Below, piece by piece: positions 57,565-64,000 of a stretch of 64,000 nt of DNA. Made by a program: the position numbers and the translations under genes. The notes below the pieces were generated by a model, which saw only the letters and a list, made by a program, of their open reading frames with translations, was not told the DNA's origin and searched no databases. The DNA is from Aliiglaciecola sp. LCG003 (lineage in GTDB: Bacteria > Pseudomonadota > Gammaproteobacteria > Enterobacterales > Alteromonadaceae), in the NCBI RefSeq assembly GCF_030316135.1, contig NZ_CP128185.1, forward strand, positions 1,860,001-1,924,000, given 5' to 3'. Within the stretch, counting starts at the first letter, position 1. The number at the start of each line of letters is the position of its first letter.

Positions 57565-58563
57565 TTAAGGTCGTTGTAAAATATCGAACAATTGCTGCTG
57601 AATTTTGACCAAGTAAGGGTCTAGTTCTTTACGCTTTTGCCAACTATCAGCGATGGGCAAACATAGTAGTTGCTGGTTTTGTTCGCCTACCATAATGTCT
57701 CGTTTGCCCTCCAAAGCACATTCTACCGCATAGGCTCCTAGTTTAGTGGCTAGGACTCTGTCTTGGGAGACTGGCGAGCCACCTCGTTGTACATGGCCAA
57801 GTATTACTGGTCGGCATTCAACACCTGTTTTATCAGTTAATACTTTGGCGAGATCTGTCACTCCATTTGGCCAAAGATTTTCAGTGATAACTACTATATA
57901 GCTGGTACTGCCTCGACGTATTTTTCCTGCCTCTATGTGAGCAATAATGTTTTCTAACTCGTCATCACATTTTTGACTGAGTTCTGGCAACATCACTTGA
58001 TCCGATGCCGAAGCGATCGCTGCGTTTAAGCCGATAAATCCAGCATGGCGTCCCATTACCTCGACTAAAAATACGCGCTCGAAAGCATCGGCGGTATCTC
58101 GTACCTTGTCAATGGATTCTAGCGCCGTTTCAATGGCTGTATAATAGCCTATGGTCGCATCACAGCCATATATATCATTATCGATGGTTCCGGGTAAGCC
58201 AATGACTTGCCCTTGCCAATGCTTGGCTAAGTGCTGGGCACCTTTGAAGGAACCATCCCCGCCAATTATCAGCAAGGCTTCCACACCTAATGCGTTTAGG
58301 TTTTTGGCGGCCAATTTAGCCGATTCATCAGAATAGAAATCTTTGCATCGCGCGCTATGTAAAATGGTGCCACCGCGCTGAATAATATTATGTACATTTT
58401 TGGAGCGTAAATTCAGATACTCTTGGTCCAGCAAGCCATTGTAACCATGGCGATATCCGATCACTTGCAAGTCATAATGTAAACCCGTTAATACTATAGC
58501 TCTAATACATGCGTTCATGCCCGGCGCGTCGCCGCCGGATGTTAACAAAGCAATTTTGCGCAT
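57565..58563 (-). CDS. pfkA: ATP-dependent 6-phosphofructokinase
   Basis: PfkA phosphorylates fructose-6-phosphate in glycolysis. The 332-residue protein has the ATP loop LLTSGGDAPGMNACIRA, GGDGSFKGA, the catalytic PGTIDNDI, and VEVMGRHAGFI. The second half keeps LGHVQRGGSPVSQDR. AAGGT lies 8 bases before the ATG. The presence of this enzyme implies a working Embden-Meyerhof pathway, which not all marine relatives have. Confidence 0.95.
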   Translation of the reverse strand: MRKIALLTSGGDAPGMNACIRAIVLTGLHYDLQVIGYRHGYNGLLDQEYLNLRSKNVHNIIQRGGTILHSARCKDFYSDESAKLAAKNLNALGVEALLIIGGDGSFKGAQHLAKHWQGQVIGLPGTIDNDIYGCDATIGYYTAIETALESIDKVRDTADAFERVFLVEVMGRHAGFIGLNAAIASASDQVMLPELSQKCDDELENIIAHIEAGKIRRGSTSYIVVITENLWPNGVTDLAKVLTDKTGVECRPVILGHVQRGGSPVSQDRVLATKLGAYAVECALEGKRDIMVGEQNQQLLCLPIADSWQKRKELDPYLVKIQQQLFDILQRP

Positions 58564-58802
58564 TCACTTATACCTTAAATGACGGAATCTAATTATCAAT
58601 ACAGACTAGCAGTGCAATTACTGATTGAACATAGTTTAGCTGAAATTATAATTTTAAATGAACCACTTATGCTGTTAGCGAGTAATCTTTAGCAAGATCC
58701 CAAGGTTTATGAATTGTAAGCAAACATAAGCGACGGTTGTGTCTATTTTATTTAACGGGCAAACTTTGCATATACAGGGGGTTTGGGACTCAAGGGGAGA
58801 AT

Positions 58803-59651
58803 ATGAACATTAAGCACCATGGACTTTTAGCTATTTTGGTCATCTTATGGATGACAGGATGCTCATCAAAATTCGCTTACAACAACATTGATTGGATGCT
58901 GTATTGGTATGTTGATGATTATATTGAATTGGATAAGCGGCAAAAATCGTTGCTGGATGCAAAAATTGAAAAGTGGCATCGTTGGCACCGCCAAACTGAA
59001 TTAGTCGAGTACAGACAGCAGTTACTAGAATTGAGAAGTAAGCTTCAATCTGGCCCCATGACCGAACAAAACTGGCTAGACGAATTGAACCGGGGCAATC
59101 AACATTGGCATCGCTTTCGCGAGCGGGTGGGGCCTGAGTTGCTTGAGCTGGCGAAGGAGCTCTCCGATCAACAGATAACCGACTTATTTGATTATTTAGA
59201 AAAAGATAATCTAGATGAGATAGAAGAACGTAACGAAGATACACCACAGCAGCGCTGGGTAGAAACTAAGCAAAAAACCCGTGAGCAAATAAAAGACTAC
59301 TTTGGTAAGCTCAGCCAACAGCAAAAGGACTTGATTGACAATCACGTCGAACGCTTCCAGACGACATTTGACTATTGGATTGCATCCCGTCGTAAAGCGC
59401 AGAGTTATGCGAAGCAACTGCTGCTGGAGCGCCATGATAATCCAGACTACGCTCAACAATTGTATCAGGTGATGGAAAATCCAGATCAGTTTCGGTCGGC
59501 AGAATATATTCAAGCCAGTGAACAGAACCGCTTGGTATTCGCCCAATTATTGGCTGAATTAAACCAAACATTGTCGCCGAAACAACTGAAGCATGCAGTA
59601 AATGAAATTGACGATTTAGTTGACGATTTGACAGACTTGATAAATGATTAG
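58803..59651 (+). CDS. DUF6279 lipoprotein
   Basis: The 282-residue protein has a lipoprotein signal with the modified Cys at residue 20 (LVILWMTGCSS). The mature part starts KFAYNNIDWMLYWYVDDYI and continues as a long helical protein, the DUF6279 pattern. It is probably anchored in the outer membrane; function unknown. A frame is open from 58737, but the ATG at 58803 with AAGGGGAG and a clean lipobox is the start. The EamA gene follows 35 bases later. Confidence 0.82.
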   Translation: MNIKHHGLLAILVILWMTGCSSKFAYNNIDWMLYWYVDDYIELDKRQKSLLDAKIEKWHRWHRQTELVEYRQQLLELRSKLQSGPMTEQNWLDELNRGNQHWHRFRERVGPELLELAKELSDQQITDLFDYLEKDNLDEIEERNEDTPQQRWVETKQKTREQIKDYFGKLSQQQKDLIDNHVERFQTTFDYWIASRRKAQSYAKQLLLERHDNPDYAQQLYQVMENPDQFRSAEYIQASEQNRLVFAQLLAELNQTLSPKQLKHAVNEIDDLVDDLTDLIND

Positions 59652-59686
59652 CGCCTTTGTGAACTAGGTATTTCAAGGCGTCTATT

Positions 59687-60598
59687 TTGGTCAAGTGGAA
59701 AGGTATTTTTTTGTCCCTTATTACTGCAGTTTTATGGGGTGTTTTACCGATATTTTTACAAATAAGTTTGCAGGTATTAGATAGCCCAAGTATCACCTGG
59801 ATACGTTTTCTGTTTGCAGCGATATTTGTATTTATTTTACTCCTGTCGCAACGAAAGCTGCCAATTATCTTGCAACCCCTTTCTAAGACTCAAGTGATTT
59901 TGCTGGTTGCAGCATTAGCCTTAGTCGCAAACTATGTCGCTAATGTAAAAAGCCTTGTCTATGTCAATCCAGAAACTGTGCAGGTGGTGATGCAGGTCGC
60001 ACCATTGATGCTAATGTTGGGGGGGATCGTATTTTTCAAAGAACGTTTCAATCGCGTTGAAATGCTCGGTGTGATGTTACTTGTTGGTGGGTTAACGATG
60101 TTTTTCAGCCCGAATTTAGGCCTAATAACAAATACTTCAAGTGACTATGCGATTGGTGTTTTCCTAATCATTTTTGCAGCTGGCGCTTGGGCAGCCTATG
60201 CGTTATTGCAAAAAGTCTTACTGAAAACCTATAGCAGTAAGCAACTCACACTATTAATTTACTGCCTAGGTGTCATAACTTTACTGCCTTTTGTTGAGCT
60301 GACAGGATTGCAAAATATCAGTCCTGTGCAACTATTTGCGCTGATTTTTTGTTGTCTAAACACGGTGATTGCTTATGGCTGTTTCACAGAAGCACTTAAT
60401 ATTTGGAGTGCTTCAAAGGTAAGTGCTGTAGTGGCGACCGGTCCACTTTTCACCTTTTTGAGTATGCATATTGCTCAGCGATTATATCCAGATAAATTTG
60501 CCATGATCCCCCTCAGCGCTGTGGTGGTGGGTGGAGCGCTATGTGTTGTGATGGGCTCTATCACCATAGCGCTGGCTAAGCAAAAACCACGGATTTAA
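59687..60598 (+). CDS. EamA-family (DMT) transporter
   Basis: The 303-residue protein has ten membrane helices in two EamA repeats (LITAVLWGVLPIF near the start; IIFAAGAWAAYALLQKVLL in the second half). It belongs to the drug/metabolite transporter superfamily; substrate unknown. It starts at a TTG (59687) with AAGG upstream. Its stop overlaps the stop of the convergent lipoprotein gene by four bases. Confidence 0.85.
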   Translation: MVKWKGIFLSLITAVLWGVLPIFLQISLQVLDSPSITWIRFLFAAIFVFILLLSQRKLPIILQPLSKTQVILLVAALALVANYVANVKSLVYVNPETVQVVMQVAPLMLMLGGIVFFKERFNRVEMLGVMLLVGGLTMFFSPNLGLITNTSSDYAIGVFLIIFAAGAWAAYALLQKVLLKTYSSKQLTLLIYCLGVITLLPFVELTGLQNISPVQLFALIFCCLNTVIAYGCFTEALNIWSASKVSAVVATGPLFTFLSMHIAQRLYPDKFAMIPLSAVVVGGALCVVMGSITIALAKQKPRI

Positions 60599-60918
60599 TC
60601 TTTTTTGGAGGGTTGTTCTTTTTTAGCCTCAGCCCCTATTGGAGTTTCATTTTTTTTACATATGGTATCGTATTCATCTCGATAGTAGCGCAAGTTCAAA
60701 CAAGCTTCTTCATATCGCAATTTTGCAGTCAAGGCTTGTTGAGGGTACTCGGTACGTTCCATGGTCTTGCGCAACCTTTCACATTCTTGATGTTGTTGCT
60801 TCACCTCTAAAATTTCTTCACAGGGGTTTTGTTTACTTGCGCAACCAGCCAACATTAAGATAATAGTGCTAACAAAAGTTATTTTGGAAATAGTAGTCAG
60901 GGGGGAGTTAATGGTCAT
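60595..60918 (-). CDS. Small hypothetical lipoprotein
   Basis: The 107-residue protein has a signal segment ending LMLAGC at Cys26 (lipobox), then a mostly helical, Cys-containing region (NPCEEILEVKQQHQECERLR, ACLNLRYYRDEYDTIC) and a charged tail. The even number of cysteines suggests disulphides in the periplasm. No family recognised. It is a single gene, tail-to-tail with the EamA gene. Confidence 0.68.
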   Translation of the reverse strand: MTINSPLTTISKITFVSTIILMLAGCASKQNPCEEILEVKQQHQECERLRKTMERTEYPQQALTAKLRYEEACLNLRYYRDEYDTICKKNETPIGAEAKKEQPSKKD

Positions 60919-61222
60919 TTACTTCTCTTAGGTAAGAATATGATGAGATTTAACATATTTCAGATTGGGCTAACAATAGCTGACAGTAAGGCAAAAATCT
61001 ACTTCGCAATTTAAAATTACGCGCTAGACAACCGCTAAGTGACCGTCGCTGTGCAGACAGGCATGACATCAAATTGACCACAGTTATCTGGACCAGCATG
61101 CCAAAATCAACTTGTCGTGAGGTATTGAAAAATATAGCTGGGAGATAAACTTAAAACGCTATGGGATTGAATAGGGGGCAGGGCTTACAATTCGAACTGC
61201 TGATTGAGATTTAGCTTGTATA
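60919..61222. other. Gene-free stretch before tRNA-Tyr
   Basis: About 300 bases holding the presumed promoter of the small lipoprotein. No open frame or repeat of note; the tRNA terminator begins at 61223. Confidence 0.4.
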
Positions 61223-61249
61223 AAATAGCCGACTAAAGGCCGGCTATTT
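61223..61249 (-). terminator. Terminator of tRNA-Tyr copy 1
   Basis: On the - strand, a stem AAATAGCCG / CGGCTATTT is followed by a T-rich tail; it lies just after the tRNA 3' end. Confidence 0.7.
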
Positions 61250-61255
61250 AGAATG

Positions 61256-61340
61256 TGGTGGAGGGGGCAGGATTCGAACCTGCGAAGGCTGAGCCGGCAG
61301 ATTTACAGTCTGCTCCCGTTGACCGCTTGGGTACCCCTCC
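61256..61340 (-). tRNA. tRNA-Tyr (GTA), copy 1
   Basis: The 85-base gene includes the encoded CCA. On the - strand it starts GGAGGGGTACCCAAGCGG; the anticodon loop reads CTGTAAA (anticodon GTA), and the T arm GGTTCGAATCC is standard. The long variable arm of a class II tRNA is present. Its promoter on the same strand is TTTACA (61375-61380) and TAGTAT (61353-61358) with a 16-base spacer and a GC-rich discriminator. Confidence 0.97.
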
Positions 61341-61352
61341 AAAGAGGCGCGT

Positions 61353-61380
61353 ATACTAACAGAAAATTCCACGGTGTAAA
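61353..61380 (-). promoter_or_regulatory. Promoter of tRNA-Tyr copy 1
   Basis: -35 TTTACA and -10 TAGTAT on the - strand, spacer 16, followed by GCGCC discriminator typical of stringently controlled stable-RNA promoters. Confidence 0.65.
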
Positions 61381-61410
61381 TAAGCATGTTGAAAAGTAGT
61401 TGAAATAACC

Positions 61411-61650
61411 TGGACAGGCATCAGGCATGGTTTCACTACGTGGACACCCACCGCCACACTACGTGGACACCCACCGCTATTCCCACCGCTATTTTTTCCC
61501 AATCAATTGGCACTGCGTGGACAGGCATCGCAATCTTGATGTGTAATCATGGGGTATGGCATAGCAAAACTGTGATTCAATTGGCACTGCGTGGACAGGC
61601 ATCGCAATCTTGATGTGTAATCATGGGGTATGGCATAGCAAAACTGTGAT
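61411..61650. repeat. Repeat block with CACTRCGTGGACASSCAYCGC units
   Basis: Between the two tRNA-Tyr genes. A 74-base unit is present twice in perfect tandem (61503-61576 and 61577-61650). To its left a 21-base unit (CACTACGTGGACACCCACCGC) occurs at 61434-61454 and 61457-61477. The shared core CACTRCGTGGACASSCAYCGC therefore occurs four times (starts 61434, 61457, 61511, 61585), and TGGACAGGCATC occurs once more at 61411. CCCACCGCTATT is also duplicated (61470, 61482). GTGG-ACAC-CCAC can form a small hairpin. No open frame covers it. Confidence 0.9.
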
Positions 61651-61723
61651 TCAAATGAACACGGGTTTGGGTAAGTAGATTTATGTTTAAATTTTGAATG
61701 GAGTTTACGAAGTTGAAATTTGA

Positions 61724-61748
61724 TAAAACAGCCGACTGAGGGTCGGCT
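61724..61748 (-). terminator. Terminator of tRNA-Tyr copy 2
   Basis: AGCCGAC / GTCGGCT stem with a TTTTAT tail on the - strand, resembling but not identical to the copy 1 terminator. Confidence 0.65.
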
Positions 61749-61758
61749 ACTTGCAATG

Positions 61759-61843
61759 TGGTGGAGGGGGCAGGATTCGAACCTGCGAAGGCTGAGCCGG
61801 CAGATTTACAGTCTGCTCCCGTTGACCGCTTGGGTACCCCTCC
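61759..61843 (-). tRNA. tRNA-Tyr (GTA), copy 2
   Basis: Identical to copy 1. The exact identity extends over 120 bases (61252-61371 and 61755-61874), covering the gene, 3' flank and most of the promoter, a 503-base offset. Anticodon GTA, encoded CCA. Confidence 0.97.
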
Positions 61844-61855
61844 AAAGAGGCGCGT

Positions 61856-61883
61856 ATACTAACAGAAAATTCCATGCTGTAAA
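61856..61883 (-). promoter_or_regulatory. Promoter of tRNA-Tyr copy 2
   Basis: TTTACA (-35) and TAGTAT (-10) on the - strand with a 16-base spacer; the spacer differs from copy 1 only near the -35 side. Confidence 0.65.
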
Positions 61884-61943
61884 TAAAGATTAAAGTTTTT
61901 TAGATATAAAACGATAAAAAAGTAGTAGTAAAGGAATAAATGC

Positions 61944-62417
61944 GTGAATTCTGAACAACTTAAAGCCTCCGCGGTAAAAATACATGACTTAGAATGGTCT
62001 GGGTCGGTTAATCGCTCATTAGGTCATGGTGGCAAATTTGCCCTTCTGATGTCTATGTTAGAGGGGGACTTCTTAAATCGCCCCGAAATTATTGAAACCC
62101 AAGATAGCGATCCCAAAACAGATCCATTAGCTAATTTGCGGGGTTTATATCGGTCACCTGCGCTACAAGCCACAGTTGCAGATTGGCAACTTGCAGATAC
62201 CGGAGCAAAAATGTTCCAACGTAAACCTTATGATGCAGTTTTGTGGAATGCCCTTCATCCTCAGCCGTTATCAATGCGCGATGACGCTAAACATATTGAA
62301 GCAGAAGTTTTGGCCAATTGTGGCTTAAGTACTCAGCAGCGACTTTCTGGTCAAGCTGCTAAAATAATTCAAGTTGATGAAACTAAGTTATACGATGTGC
62401 TAAATCAACTGAGTTAA
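61944..62417 (+). CDS. VC2046/SO_2500-family protein
   Basis: The 157-residue soluble protein resembles the uncharacterised VC2046/SO_2500 family of Vibrio and Shewanella, recognised by the GGKFALLMSMLEGD segment near residue 30 and the YRSPALQA stretch. It has no signal peptide and unknown function. It starts at GTG with AAGGA 8 bases upstream; the ATG at 61940 is out of frame. The trhO promoter lies just downstream. Confidence 0.65.
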   Translation: MNSEQLKASAVKIHDLEWSGSVNRSLGHGGKFALLMSMLEGDFLNRPEIIETQDSDPKTDPLANLRGLYRSPALQATVADWQLADTGAKMFQRKPYDAVLWNALHPQPLSMRDDAKHIEAEVLANCGLSTQQRLSGQAAKIIQVDETKLYDVLNQLS

Positions 62418-62460
62418 CCTTTCAGGCAGTTGCCTAATACCCATCTAAAAATCATGGTTT

Positions 62461-62488
62461 TTGCAAGCCTATTATTATTTGCTATACT
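62461..62488 (+). promoter_or_regulatory. Candidate sigma-70 promoter of trhO
   Basis: TTGCAA (62461-62466) and TATACT (62483-62488) with a 16-base spacer, then a GCGCGCC discriminator, 58 bases before the trhO ATG. Confidence 0.6.
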
Positions 62489-62545
62489 GCGCGCCGCAAA
62501 AAAGTTTGCTTTGGTTTTACGTTCCAATTCGCAATAAGGTTATTT

Positions 62546-63538
62546 ATGTCTAAATTCATTGTTTGCGCGATGTACAAATTTGTCGCGCTTGAAAATTATA
62601 AAGAAATGCGTCAGCCGTTACTCGATGTAATGGAATCAAATGATATCAAAGGTACGCTGTTGTTGGCCGCTGAAGGTGTTAATGGCACCATCTCAGGTAC
62701 ACGGGAGGGCATCGATGCTCTTCTGTGTTATTTAAATGCTGACCCCCGTATCAATCCGATTTCGACTAAAGAATCGTTAGACGATAGTCAGGCTTTCTAC
62801 CGCACTAAAGTTAAACTAAAAAAAGAAATTGTGACCATGGGTGTGGAAGGAATAGATCCCCAGCAGACAGTAGGTACCTATGTGAAACCACAAGAGTGGA
62901 ATAGGTTAATTTCTGATCCTGAAGTGTTGCTTATTGATACCCGAAACAAATATGAGATTGATATTGGCACTTTTAAAAACGCAGTCAATCCGAATACCGA
63001 TTCGTTTCGTGAGTTTCCACAGTATGTTAAAGACAATCTAGACCCAGAAAAACACAAAAAAGTCGCGATGTTTTGCACCGGCGGGATACGCTGTGAAAAA
63101 TCTACCGCGTATCTTAAAGAGCAAGGTTTTGATGAGGTATATCACTTAGAGGGCGGTATCTTAAAGTACCTCGAAGAAGTGCCTCAAGAAAATACCCTTT
63201 GGCAGGGTGATTGTTTTGTATTTGATAACCGAGTGGCCGTTGATCACAGCCTACAGAAAAGCCACTATCAAGCTTGTTATGCATGCAGGTTGCCAATTAC
63301 AGAAGAAGATACTCAGAGCGAACTGTATGAAGCAGGAGTGAGTTGTCCCCGTTGTCACGGCACTCACACTGTTGATCAGATTGAGCGCTTCCGTGAACGG
63401 GAAAAGCAAGTTAACTTGGCTAAAATGCGCAATGAGGAGCACGTGGGTTCTGAAGCGCGTAAAGCAACCAAATTACGTCGCCAGCAAAAAGCGTCAGAAC
63501 GCAGAGAGCGGCGCATCGCCGCGGGTAAATCAGCGTAG
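62546..63538 (+). CDS. trhO: tRNA uridine(34) 5-hydroxylase TrhO (rhodanese family)
   Basis: TrhO (YceA) uses O2 to make 5-hydroxyuridine at position 34 of some tRNAs. The 330-residue protein has the N-terminal ferredoxin-like domain ([18 protein letters not shown]) and a rhodanese domain with active Cys in [21 protein letters not shown] Cys-rich C-terminal part ([16 protein letters not shown]) is family-typical, and the tail is basic. An AAGG ribosome site precedes the ATG. Confidence 0.93.
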   Translation: MSKFIVCAMYKFVALENYKEMRQPLLDVMESNDIKGTLLLAAEGVNGTISGTREGIDALLCYLNADPRINPISTKESLDDSQAFYRTKVKLKKEIVTMGVEGIDPQQTVGTYVKPQEWNRLISDPEVLLIDTRNKYEIDIGTFKNAVNPNTDSFREFPQYVKDNLDPEKHKKVAMFCTGGIRCEKSTAYLKEQGFDEVYHLEGGILKYLEEVPQENTLWQGDCFVFDNRVAVDHSLQKSHYQACYACRLPITEEDTQSELYEAGVSCPRCHGTHTVDQIERFREREKQVNLAKMRNEEHVGSEARKATKLRRQQKASERRERRIAAGKSA

Positions 63539-63595
63539 ACAGCGACACAGAATAAACGGTAAACTCTCCGCTTCAATTAATGAGTAAGTAACACT

Positions 63596-63844
63596 ATGAC
63601 GCAAAATACACCGATGGATGACAGTAAAGTAGCGGAAATCCGCAAAGAGTTTGAGTTTTTTGATAAAGACAATAATGGTCAAATTGATTTGCCTGAGTTT
63701 ATTGAATTGCTCACCATACTCTCGCCTAAAACGAAGATGAGTCACGTTCAAGAAGGCTTTTCACTAATTGATGAAAACAACGATGGTTTTATTGATTTTG
63801 AAGAGTTTCTGGAATGGTGGCAAGAAGCTTGGTGGGAATACTAA
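63596..63844 (+). CDS. EF-hand calcium-binding protein
   Basis: The 82-residue protein has two EF-hands with complete loops: D23-E34 (DKDNNGQIDLPE) and D59-E70 (DENNDGFIDFEE). Each has the acidic 1, 3, 5, 12 positions and central Gly, so Ca2+ binding is likely. There is no signal peptide, so it is probably a cytoplasmic calmodulin-like protein. It begins 57 bases after trhO. A long inverted repeat follows the stop. Confidence 0.9.
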   Translation: MTQNTPMDDSKVAEIRKEFEFFDKDNNGQIDLPEFIELLTILSPKTKMSHVQEGFSLIDENNDGFIDFEEFLEWWQEAWWEY

Positions 63845-63863
63845 CGCTGGCGTATTCTGACTG

Positions 63864-63907
63864 ATCCCAATTAATCGTTGTAAATATCCTCAACGATTAA
63901 TTGGGAT
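63864..63907. terminator. 17-bp inverted repeat after the EF-hand gene
   Basis: ATCCCAATTAATCGTTG / CAACGATTAATTGGGAT with a 10-base loop, perfect over 17 bp. No T-run follows, but the place suits a bidirectional terminator. Confidence 0.6.
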
Positions 63908-63959
63908 ATCTACAACCATCAATTAATCTATCTCTGTGTGCGCAACAATAACCTAATGA

Positions 63960-64000
63960 TTAACGAGTGATTTTTTTGCGCATAGGCGTATCGCCTACTT
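63960..64000 (-). CDS. Possible C-terminal end of a gene running off the window
   Basis: On the - strand the last 41 bases form an open frame ending GDTPMRKKITR then TAA at 63960-63962. A gene convergent with the EF-hand gene and ending before the shared inverted repeat is plausible, but only 12 codons are visible. Confidence 0.3.
   Translation of the reverse strand, partial: VGDTPMRKKITR

Noticed and set aside
61411-61650. Repeat block as a CRISPR array
   Set aside because: Units have unequal spacing (23, 54, 74 bases), two are in direct tandem without unique spacers, and no cas gene is present.

Overview
The window is chromosomal DNA of a marine gammaproteobacterium, most likely in the Alteromonadaceae (Paraglaciecola/Glaciecola type). 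Pointers are the moderate GC, the gltA / sdhCDAB-sucABCD block, the yejK-yejL-yejM neighbourhood, a DUF2919 gene, a VC2046/SO_2500-type gene, a TonB-dependent receptor of the TIGR01782 type and a PEP-CTERM protein. The genus is an inference from gene content; no marker gene was aligned.

Layout. 1-910 is gene-free. 911-3090 holds a membrane LytTR regulator, a CPBP protease-like protein, a small membrane/coiled-coil protein and a candidate 41-codon gene. 3181-11380 has rimO, a PEP-CTERM protein, a TPR/degenerate-GGDEF membrane protein with a GNAT enzyme and a DUF2919 protein, tcdA and lhgO. 11518-14397 is the manC-manB pair for GDP-mannose. 14463-26521 is the central-metabolism core: gltA divergent from sdhCDAB-sucABCD, with an ArcA-like site between them. 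27118-35238 has a TonB receptor, a BLUF photoreceptor, ubiG, nhaD, a 40-residue Lys-rich protein and a REC-TPR response regulator. 35644-41212 is a valine/isobutyrate catabolic operon behind a LiuR-like palindrome. 41287-47887 has rlmA-gmhB, yejM/yejL/yejK, a two-module PTPS-like protein, an M23 peptidase and a tail-anchored unknown. 47996-57096 has an M61 peptidase, an Mpo1-like protein preceded by a (AAAACA)9 microsatellite, a LytS/LytTR two-component pair and an RND pump. 57108-64000 has pfkA, a GNAT enzyme, lipoproteins, an EamA transporter, two identical tRNA-Tyr genes separated by an unusual repeat block, trhO and an EF-hand protein.

How the genes work together. gltA, sdh and suc encode citrate synthase, succinate dehydrogenase, the E1 and E2 of 2-oxoglutarate dehydrogenase and succinyl-CoA synthetase; E3 (lpd) is not here. 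The mms cluster converts isobutyryl-CoA towards propionyl-CoA, but no separate methacrylyl-CoA hydratase is present. The LytS/LytTR pair next to the RND genes suggests a regulated efflux module, which is inference.

No CRISPR array, prophage, insertion sequence or classical defence locus was seen. The most unusual items are the tRNA-Tyr duplication with its CACTRCGTGGACA repeats, the hexanucleotide microsatellite between two usable starts, the PTPS-like protein whose active-site motifs are split over two modules, the LytTR/CPBP cassette, the three-repeat ArcA-like site and the double-lipoyl SucB.
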